Source: RBG-16-66-20 sp049651845
GTDB taxonomy: Bacteria; Pseudomonadota; Gammaproteobacteria; Burkholderiales; SG8-39
DNA: 21,224 nt
Assembly (NCBI GenBank): GCA_049651845.1
Contig: JBASCW010000143.1
Span: forward strand, 1-21,224
Reading direction: 5' to 3'
A model generated the notes under the pieces. That model was given only the letters and a program-made list of their open reading frames with translations. It was not told the origin of the DNA and did no database searches. Of the stretch, positions 15,186-21,224 are shown in pieces. Position numbers and translations under genes: made by a program. Numbering within the stretch: the first letter of the stretch is position 1; each line of letters begins with the position of its first letter.

Positions 15186-16706
15186 ATGAGCTACCAGGTC
15201 CTCGCCCGCAAATGGCGCCCGCGCGGCTTCGCAAGCCTGGTCGGACAGGAGCATGTCGTCAAGGCGCTGCGCCATGCGCTCGAGGTGCAGCGGCTGCACC
15301 ATGCCTATCTGTTCACCGGCACGCGCGGCGTCGGCAAGACAACGCTGGCGCGGATCCTCGCCAAGTGCCTCAATTGCGAGACGGGCATCACGCCCGAGCC
15401 CTGCGGCAAGTGCAGCGCATGCACGGAGATCGACGGCGGGCGCTTTCCCGATCTGATCGAGATCGACGCGGCGACCAACACCGGCGTGGACGAGATGCGC
15501 GCGCTGCTGGACAACGCCGCCTACGTACCGGTGCGGGGCCGTTTCAAGGTGTTTGTCATTGACGAAGTGCACATGCTCTCCCGGTCGGCGTTCAATTCGA
15601 TGCTGAAGACCCTGGAAGAGCCGCCCGCGCACATCAAGTTCATTCTCGCCACGACCGATCCCCAGAAGATTCCGGTGACGGTGTTGTCGCGCTGCCTGCA
15701 GTTCAATCTGAAGCAGATGCCGCGCGGCGCGATCGTCTCGCACCTCGAGCATATTCTCGCCGAGGAGAAGGTCGGTTTCGAGCGCGATGCGCTGCCCCTC
15801 ATCGCGCGCGCAGCTTCTGGCAGCATGCGCGACGCCTTGTCGCTCCTCGACCAGGCGATCGCCCATGGCGCGGGGAAGCTCGCGGCGGATGACGTGCGCG
15901 ACATGCTTGGCGCGGTGGACGAGACCTACCTGCTGCGCCTGCTCGAGGCGCTGGCTGCGGGAGACGGCTCGGCGCTTGCGGCGGTATCGGATGAGATGCA
16001 GGCACGCAGCCTCTCATTTGATGCGGCCCTGCAGGATCTGGCGAGTTTGCTGCTGCGGGTGACGCTCGCGCAATCGGTGCCTGGGGCGCTCGAAGACGAT
16101 CTCCCCGAGCGGGAGCGGATCCTTGCGCTCGCGAAGGCTTTGGATCCGGAGACCGTGCAGCTGTGCTACCAGATCGCGCTGCAGGGTCGGGACGATCTGC
16201 CGCTGGCGCCGGACGAGCATGCGGGATTCCTCATGACCCTCTTGAGGATGCTGGTGTTTCGGCCGGGCGATGCCGCTCCGGTCGAGAGACGGGAAGAAAA
16301 GAAGGCCTCCCGGACGTCCGAATTCGACGGCAATTGGGCTGCGCTCGTTCAGAAGCTTCCCTTGTCGGGCGGCGCGAAAGAGCTGGCGCGCAATACGGAA
16401 CTGAAGGTCCACTCCAACGGCGTTTTCGAGTTGACGCTGCAGAAGACGATGACGCACTTGGCTGGCGATGGGTACAAGGAGAAGCTGCAAGCGGCGCTCG
16501 CGGCGCATCTGGGGCGGCCGATCCAGTTGCAGGTGATTCCCGGTGAGGTGCGCGGGACGACCGCCGCCGCACTAGAGAGCGCCGAGAAGGGGGCGCGCCG
16601 CGCCGAAGCAGCGCGTGCCGTGCAGGGCGACAAGTTCGTGCAGGAGCTCGTAAACCTATTCGACGGCAGGGTCGTCGATTCGACTATTCGGGAAAAGCAG
16701 CGATGA
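15186..16706 (+). CDS. dnaX: DNA polymerase III subunit gamma/tau
   Basis: This 506-residue protein is the ATPase of the clamp loader. It starts MSYQVLARKWRPRGF as usual. Walker A is GTRGVGKT (45-52). The zinc cysteines are 64, 73, 76 and 79, Walker B is VIDEVHM (124-130), and the SRC arginine-finger motif is at 168-170. Domain III runs to about 365. A tau-type C-terminal domain (about 378-506, WAALVQKLPLSGGAKELARNT) follows almost directly, so the long Pro/Ala-rich linker seen in E. coli tau is missing and the protein is short. No A-AAA-AAG slippery site is visible, so a separate gamma form by frameshift is not supported. The stop overlaps the ybaB start (ATGA). Confidence 0.96.
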   Translation: MSYQVLARKWRPRGFASLVGQEHVVKALRHALEVQRLHHAYLFTGTRGVGKTTLARILAKCLNCETGITPEPCGKCSACTEIDGGRFPDLIEIDAATNTGVDEMRALLDNAAYVPVRGRFKVFVIDEVHMLSRSAFNSMLKTLEEPPAHIKFILATTDPQKIPVTVLSRCLQFNLKQMPRGAIVSHLEHILAEEKVGFERDALPLIARAASGSMRDALSLLDQAIAHGAGKLAADDVRDMLGAVDETYLLRLLEALAAGDGSALAAVSDEMQARSLSFDAALQDLASLLLRVTLAQSVPGALEDDLPERERILALAKALDPETVQLCYQIALQGRDDLPLAPDEHAGFLMTLLRMLVFRPGDAAPVERREEKKASRTSEFDGNWAALVQKLPLSGGAKELARNTELKVHSNGVFELTLQKTMTHLAGDGYKEKLQAALAAHLGRPIQLQVIPGEVRGTTAAALESAEKGARRAEAARAVQGDKFVQELVNLFDGRVVDSTIREKQR

Positions 16707-17023
16707 AAGGCAATATCGGCCAGATGATGAAGCAGGCGCAGATGATGCAGGAGAACATGCGCCGCATGCAGGAGCAGTTGGGCACAATCGAGGTCGAGGG
16801 CCAGTCCGGCTCCGGCATGGTGAAGGTCGTCATGACCTGCAAGCACGAGATGCGGCGCGTGAGCATTGATCCGTCGCTGACTGCGGACCGGGAGATGCTA
16901 GAGGATCTGCTAGTGGCGGCCTTCAATGACGCCGCGCGCAAAGTGGATGAAACGGTATCGCAGAAAATGAGCAGCCTCACGGCGGGCATGGGCCTGCCCG
17001 CGGGCTTGAAGCTGCCTTTCTAG
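16703..17023 (+). CDS. ybaB: YbaB/EbfC nucleoid-associated protein
   Basis: This 106-residue dimeric DNA-binding protein has the methionine-rich first helix (MKGNIGQMMKQAQMMQENMR) and the EGQSGSGMVKVVMTCKHEMRRVSIDPSL sheet. The C-terminal helix carries the DLLVAAFNDAARKVDE pattern, and the end is Gly/Leu rich. It lies between dnaX and recR as in most Proteobacteria, overlapping dnaX by 4 bases and ending 1 base before recR. Confidence 0.96.
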   Translation: MKGNIGQMMKQAQMMQENMRRMQEQLGTIEVEGQSGSGMVKVVMTCKHEMRRVSIDPSLTADREMLEDLLVAAFNDAARKVDETVSQKMSSLTAGMGLPAGLKLPF

Positions 17024-17024
17024 G

Positions 17025-17639
17025 ATGAAGCGAGACGCTGCGCCAAGCTCGCCCGCAGGTCTCGAGCGGCTGATCGAAGCCCTGCGCGTGCTACCCGGCG
17101 TTGGGCCGCGCTCGGCACAGCGCATGGCCTACTACCTGCTGCAGCACGATCGCGCCGGGGCCGAAGCGCTCGGCGCATCGCTAGTCGAGGCCTTGCGCTC
17201 GGTTCGCCACTGCACACGCTGCAATAACTTCACGGAGGACGAAGTCTGTGCCTTGTGCCGTTCGCCGCGGCGCGATGCGTCGCTGCTCTGCGTGGTGGAA
17301 ACGCCAGCTGACCTGTCCATGGTAGAGCAGACGCTCAGCTACTCCGGCCTGTATTTCGTGCTGATGGGGCGCCTTTCGCCGCTGGACGGCATCGGGCCGC
17401 GCGACATCGGCCTGGACCGGCTGCTCGAACGCGCCGGCGATGGCGTGGTTCAGGAAGTGATTCTCGCCACAAACTTCACCAACGAGGGAGAGGCGACGGC
17501 ACATTACGTTGCCGAAATGTTGCGTGCGCGCGGAATCCGGGCGACGCGCATTGCGCGAGGCGTGCCGTTGGGCGGTGAGCTCGAGTATGTGGACGTCGGG
17601 ACCATCTCGCAGGCGCTGCTCGATCGTCGCGGAGTATAG
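17025..17639 (+). CDS. recR: Recombination mediator RecR
   Basis: The 204-residue protein works with RecF and RecO to load RecA at gaps. A helix-hairpin-helix (LRVLPGVGPRSAQRMAYYL, about 20-39) is followed by the C4 zinc finger (Cys63, 66, 75 and 78) and a Toprim domain from about 86 (LLCVVETPADLSMVE). The C-terminal RIARGVPLGGELEYVD is typical. Length matches the family. It is tightly packed behind ybaB and likely cotranscribed with dnaX. Confidence 0.97.
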   Translation: MKRDAAPSSPAGLERLIEALRVLPGVGPRSAQRMAYYLLQHDRAGAEALGASLVEALRSVRHCTRCNNFTEDEVCALCRSPRRDASLLCVVETPADLSMVEQTLSYSGLYFVLMGRLSPLDGIGPRDIGLDRLLERAGDGVVQEVILATNFTNEGEATAHYVAEMLRARGIRATRIARGVPLGGELEYVDVGTISQALLDRRGV

Positions 17640-17663
17640 TCCCCGCAGAATGGAGGCACGAAG

Positions 17664-18617
17664 ATGCTCAAGGTATTGATTTTGTGGATATTCTGCCAAG
17701 GCGTGGCGCTTGCCCAGGCGTACCCAGCCAGGCCGGTACGCGTCATCATTCCCTATCCGGCAGGCTCTACCCCGGACATCGTAGGGCGCACGGCGTCGAC
17801 GAAGCTTCAGGAGGCGCTCGGACAGCCCTTCGTGGTCGAGAACCGCACCGGCGCGGGAGGCAACATTGGCGCCGAAGCCGTGGCAAAGGCGTCGGCCGAC
17901 GGACATACGCTGCTCATCGGCATCAATGGGCCGGCGGCCATCAACAAGTTCCTCTACAAGAATCTTTCCTACGACTCGGACAAGGATCTGTCGCCGATCT
18001 CGCTGCTGGCCTCGTCGCCGCAGATGCTGGTCATCACGCCGTCTGTGGAGGTCGCGGATTTCAAGTCGTACATCGCCTACCTGAAGAAGAATCCGGGCAA
18101 GCTTGCCTATGGGTCTGTTGGCGGCGGGAGTGCGTCACACCTGACCATGGAACTGCTGAAGAACGACGCCGGCGTATTCATCGTCCATATTCCTTACCGC
18201 GGTTTCCCGCCGGCGGTCACCGACATGCTGTCCGGAAACATCCAGACGATGTTCGCGGTGATTCCTGCCGTGCTGCCGCAGGTGCGTGCGGGCAAGCTCA
18301 AGGCGCTCGCGGTCACAGGCAAGCAGCGCAGCGGACTCGCTCCAGAGGTACCGAGTGTCGCCGAGTTGGGTTACCCGCAACTCGAATCGCTCGCCTGGAT
18401 TGGCCTGCTGGCACCCGCCGGAACACCCCCCGAGGTCGTCAATCGTCTCAATGCGGAGACCATCAAGGGCATGCGCGCGGCCGACGCGCGCGACCTGCTT
18501 GGCAAGCAAGGCTTCGACGTGATCGCGAGTTCGCCCGCGGAATTCGCGAGCTGGATCCGCACCGAGCAGGCGAAGTGGTCGAAGGTCATCAAGGCGAGCG
18601 GAGCGACCGCGGACTAG
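17664..18617 (+). CDS. Bug-family (TctC-like) periplasmic solute receptor
   Basis: This 317-residue protein has a signal peptide (MLKVLILWIFCQGVALAQA, cut near residue 19). The mature part starts YPARPVRVIIPYPAG and continues with the Bug signature VVENRTGAGGNIGAEAVAKASADGHTLL. The usual later segments are IPYRG.PPAVTDMLSG, FAVIPAVLPQVRAGKLKALAVT and APAGTPPEVVNRLN. Such receptors bind carboxylates or aromatic acids in the periplasm. No TctA/TctB membrane genes lie nearby, as for most orphan Bug genes of Betaproteobacteria. TGGAGG precedes the ATG. It sits 24 bases after recR with no visible terminator, so read-through from the recombination operon is possible. Confidence 0.93.
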   Translation: MLKVLILWIFCQGVALAQAYPARPVRVIIPYPAGSTPDIVGRTASTKLQEALGQPFVVENRTGAGGNIGAEAVAKASADGHTLLIGINGPAAINKFLYKNLSYDSDKDLSPISLLASSPQMLVITPSVEVADFKSYIAYLKKNPGKLAYGSVGGGSASHLTMELLKNDAGVFIVHIPYRGFPPAVTDMLSGNIQTMFAVIPAVLPQVRAGKLKALAVTGKQRSGLAPEVPSVAELGYPQLESLAWIGLLAPAGTPPEVVNRLNAETIKGMRAADARDLLGKQGFDVIASSPAEFASWIRTEQAKWSKVIKASGATAD

Positions 18618-18645
18618 CTAGCGGACCACGGCGCTTGTAGTGCCG

Positions 18646-19791
18646 CTATTGATCGAATTCGTCCCGGAACACGGCCGGTATCCCGATTGCGGGATGCAGG
18701 AAGCTCCTGGGATTGAGTGCGTTTTCCGGTGAGGGTACTCGCACCTTGTCAGCTAGGAGCCGGTCGATCTGGCCTTCGATGGGCGAATCGTAGTCGATGA
18801 CTTCGATACGCGGATTGAAAGGCCGCAGCGATTCATACTCGTAGCCGAGTTGCTGGCTCTCCAATAGCGTTGGCACCTGGAGCCATCCTGCGAGATTCGC
18901 GATACCGGTCTCCGGCGCGAAGAGCAGCTTGCAGTGGGCCAGTGCTTCGAGCTCGACTTCCAGCAGGGGGAGGTTTTCGGCCAACTTGTAGGTCGAGCGA
19001 ATGCCTGCAACCGGGACCGTCCCATCCGGATGTCCGTAGCAGACGATCGGCAGATCCAGGTGGGCGGCAGCCGCACGCACGAGCGGCAGGACGCGATGAA
19101 TATTCGAGTTTCGCTCCGGCTTGGCCGGGATGTTGCGCAGCTGTACCCCGACGTGAGCAGGAATGGAGATATTTCCGGCGCCGAATGCTGCCGGCCTGTA
19201 GGTAGGGACGATGGAGTTCAGAGGAAACGCCAAGGCCGGCGCCCAGGGCACGTGAACCGAGGTCAGCGGGTAGTCCCACGGCGTCTGCAGCCGCAGTGGA
19301 TGGAAGTATCGCGTCTTGACGGCGTGCCTGATCGTGCGCTCGAGCATCGCGACTTTGCGGTAGAAGACATCATCCGCGCCGTCGATCGTGATCGAAGTCT
19401 TGCCCCGGCTTGTGTCGACTTGAAAGTCGGCCCATGGCTTTGGGGATGACCCGAAAGCAAGTCCGAAGAGGACCTCCGTGCCACCGTGCCGCTGCTTGAG
19501 GCGGTCTATCTCGGAGAAGAACTCCGGGTCTGCGAACGCCGTGTCGGGGGGATAGAGTTCCGGGCGCCTGGCCGGGATCAACCAGCCGTTTCGGAGCCAG
19601 GGCTCCACAGCGCCGAGGAAGACGCGGACCTCAAAGCCGAATTCGCCCAGGTAGGGCGGCAGGATCGCGCGTTCGTCTGCACTTGGATGGCGAGAAACGC
19701 GAATTTCCGGGGCTTCCGTCCCTGTGAGACCGCGATAGGCGTCCGCGAGCAGGCGGTGAATCGCGATCTTTGTGGCGACTGAATCCTCCAA
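18646..19791 (-). CDS. Probable glycosyltransferase-like protein
   Basis: The product has 381 residues, is soluble, and carries no signal peptide. Its C-terminal third, with LEALAHCKLLFAPETGIANL followed by AGWLQVPTLLES, resembles the donor-binding half of GT-B glycosyltransferases, where a conserved acidic/Gly motif precedes a buried helix and a PTL strand. The N-terminal part (PPYLGEFGFEVRVFLGAVEPW) resembles uncharacterised proteins of polysaccharide loci. The family is not certain. The start is doubtful: TTG at 19791 is the first usable codon, with only a weak ribosome site and no upstream ATG or GTG in frame. The neighbouring methyltransferase gene, 80 bases upstream on the same strand, supports a surface-glycan role. 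Confidence 0.6.
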   Translation of the reverse strand: MEDSVATKIAIHRLLADAYRGLTGTEAPEIRVSRHPSADERAILPPYLGEFGFEVRVFLGAVEPWLRNGWLIPARRPELYPPDTAFADPEFFSEIDRLKQRHGGTEVLFGLAFGSSPKPWADFQVDTSRGKTSITIDGADDVFYRKVAMLERTIRHAVKTRYFHPLRLQTPWDYPLTSVHVPWAPALAFPLNSIVPTYRPAAFGAGNISIPAHVGVQLRNIPAKPERNSNIHRVLPLVRAAAAHLDLPIVCYGHPDGTVPVAGIRSTYKLAENLPLLEVELEALAHCKLLFAPETGIANLAGWLQVPTLLESQQLGYEYESLRPFNPRIEVIDYDSPIEGQIDRLLADKVRVPSPENALNPRSFLHPAIGIPAVFRDEFDQ

Positions 19792-19871
19792 TGGAGTTAC
19801 CTGTCGTCTTCTCGAAACGGCAGATAGTCTATCAACGCCCGGCCTCGGTACGGCGATCAGGCTCGAGGTGA

Positions 19872-21170
19872 CTAGCGTGGCAGCTTGCGAAGCACGATCT
19901 CGATCGCGGCCTCGGCAAGCGGCGTACGCGTCTGATCGACACTCTGGCCCTGCAGACCATATCGGTACCCGTGATCGATAAGTTGAACAGACAGCGGCGC
20001 AACACGATCAGAGAACTCCGCGACGAGCTCAATTACATTGATCGAAACTGGCGACCAGGAGCGCCTCTTGAGCAGAGTAAAAGTCACCTTATGGTCCGTA
20101 TTGAACCGCGAGGGCCAGACTCCCTGTTCATACAAATCTTCGTCGGGAATGTTGATGACGAGGTGGCCTGAAGGCTTGACAACCCTTATCCAATTTGCCA
20201 GCGCTTCGCGAGGATCGCGCACATGCTCAAGACAGTGGCTCGAGTAGAGAAAATCGAAGCAGTCGTTAGGGACATTCGCGAGCAACTGCGCATCGCCGTG
20301 ACCGACGTCGTAGACAAATACGTTGCGAATGTTGGGGAACAGCTCGCGGTATAGGGCAAGCGAGTCTTGCCCGCCACCGACGTCGAGACCAGCGCCCACA
20401 AAATATCGATTCGCGAATCGACTATCTGCGAGACGGCGCTGAATGGAAATGGCTGTAACTCCTGGCACGCCACCAATCAAAGAGACCGGTCCGCTGCTAT
20501 CGTGCGGGAGAATATTCAGCCATTGAAGATCATCTGCAGAAAAGCGGTTTGAGAACAAGATCATATACCCCTCATCCTGTCGGATGATTGCATGCTGGTG
20601 CGTCGAGGCGACGGACTGTAAACGACGCAATAGACTGTCTTTCTCGTGCCAGCGTCGTGCGAACGCTGGGCATTCTCCATTCTGAAACGCTCCTTCGAAA
20701 TAGAGCCGCGCATCATCGATGACGACAACGTCCATGGGTGTCAACTTCGGAAGCAGCTCGTCCAATTCCGCTAACAATGGAAACGATTCTGGGCGCTTTC
20801 CTGAGATTTCATAGTCGACCAGGCCAAAGTCTGCACCCCCGGCAAAGTGCGCGTCGAGATAGTAAAGACATGGATTCGGTCCGGTTGCCAGACCGGCGAG
20901 AAAGTCCTTGGAATTGCCGCCAACGACGGACACTGCTGGGTCGCCCGCAAATCGCTTGCGGCAATGCGCGAGAAGTGATTCGTGCAGTTCAACTGACCGG
21001 CAGCGCAAAAAACCAGCGGCGCGTGCCCAAGCTAACGAGTCGCCCGTCCCCGTGCCAGTCTCGACCAACTCGCTTGTGCCGGTCGATGCACGAATGGCCG
21101 CTAGCCCAACTTCCACAGTTCGAGGGTGTGAATCATAGTAGATCAAAGACTTGAGGTCCAAGGTCGGCAC
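19872..21170 (-). CDS. Protein with two SAM methyltransferase domains
   Basis: This 432-residue protein has two Rossmann-type halves. Residues about 15-210 carry LVETGTGTGDSLAWAR (motif I) and LYYLDAHFAGG, a pattern of methyltransferases in polysaccharide clusters. Residues about 255-430 form a Methyltransf_11-type domain: GLDVGGGQDS (motif I), FVYDVGHGDA, FDFLYSSHCLEHVRDP (motif IV region) and VKPSGHLVINIPDED. It may add methyl groups to sugars of a surface glycan. The GTG start lies 54 bases from the right edge, inside the inverted repeat, and an even earlier start beyond the edge is possible. The lower GC here suggests horizontal acquisition. Confidence 0.82.
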   Translation of the reverse strand: MPTLDLKSLIYYDSHPRTVEVGLAAIRASTGTSELVETGTGTGDSLAWARAAGFLRCRSVELHESLLAHCRKRFAGDPAVSVVGGNSKDFLAGLATGPNPCLYYLDAHFAGGADFGLVDYEISGKRPESFPLLAELDELLPKLTPMDVVVIDDARLYFEGAFQNGECPAFARRWHEKDSLLRRLQSVASTHQHAIIRQDEGYMILFSNRFSADDLQWLNILPHDSSGPVSLIGGVPGVTAISIQRRLADSRFANRYFVGAGLDVGGGQDSLALYRELFPNIRNVFVYDVGHGDAQLLANVPNDCFDFLYSSHCLEHVRDPREALANWIRVVKPSGHLVINIPDEDLYEQGVWPSRFNTDHKVTFTLLKRRSWSPVSINVIELVAEFSDRVAPLSVQLIDHGYRYGLQGQSVDQTRTPLAEAAIEIVLRKLPR

Positions 21171-21224
21171 TACATTTGCACGGTTTGGGGTAGTCGAAGT
21201 CGCTCCGGTAGCTTCAGACCCAAA
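21101..21224 (-). repeat. Right copy of window-end inverted repeat
   Basis: This is the partner of 4-127, in inverted orientation, with a single difference at 21135. This copy continues naturally into the full methyltransferase gene, so it is the parental version and the left copy is the derived one. Confidence 0.95.

Noticed and set aside
16285..16315. Programmed frameshift in dnaX at the A-rich GAAGAAAAGAAGG stretch
   Set aside because: In the reading frame this does not form an X-XXY-YYZ slippery heptamer.
18618..18645. Terminator between the Bug gene and the converging glycosyltransferase-like gene
   Set aside because: Only an imperfect AGCGG/CCGCT pairing with a large loop is present, with no T-run.

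Overview
The window looks like chromosomal DNA of a GC-rich Betaproteobacterium, probably Burkholderiales or a near relative. The reasons are the order SRP RNA-dnaX-ybaB-recR, a Bug-type solute receptor of the kind greatly expanded in that group, a class I fumarase, and a DUF4212/VC_2705-type symporter pair. No phage, plasmid, transposase, CRISPR or defence gene is visible.

Layout. (1) Positions 124-6113 hold six genes on the minus strand, read from right to left: a UPF0114 (YqhA) membrane protein, class I fumarase, an MFS transporter, an HMG-CoA-lyase-type enzyme, a class III CoA-transferase and an exported GlcG/HbpS-like protein. The last three look like one catabolic transcription unit for a branched di- or hydroxy-acid; the CoA-transferase would activate the acid and the lyase would cleave the CoA ester. 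(2) Positions 6216-13583, plus strand, form an acetate module: acetyl-CoA synthetase, a tiny two-helix membrane protein joined to it by a TGATG overlap, a histidine kinase with an SLC5 transporter-like sensor half (CrbS/MxtR/CbrA type), then the small (DUF4212) and large subunits of a Na+/solute symporter joined by ATGA. A strong intrinsic terminator closes it. Uptake, activation and sensing of acetate sit together, but no response regulator lies in the window. (3) Positions 13629-15031 hold a TPR protein, a short membrane protein, tRNA-Ser(GGA) and a membrane zinc-ribbon protein. (4) Positions 15059-18617, plus strand, hold 4.5S SRP RNA, dnaX, ybaB, recR and a Bug receptor. (5) Positions 18646-21170, minus strand, hold a probable surface-glycan pair: a glycosyltransferase-like protein and a protein with two methyltransferase domains. 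The methyltransferase gene has visibly lower GC than the rest.

The strangest structural feature is that the two ends of the window are inverted copies of each other: 4-127 matches the reverse complement of 21101-21224 with one mismatch. The copy carries the start of the methyltransferase gene and cuts into the 3' end of the glcG-like gene at the left edge. A chimeric read or assembly join is the simplest explanation, but the single mismatch is a synonymous codon change, so a real diverged duplicate cannot be excluded.

Biologically the most interesting part is the acetate module. It has a kinase and a transporter that share a fold, a small translationally coupled membrane protein, an EF-hand-like loop and a long charged insertion in the symporter, and repeated sequence motifs in front of the symporter genes, one of which recurs in front of acs.
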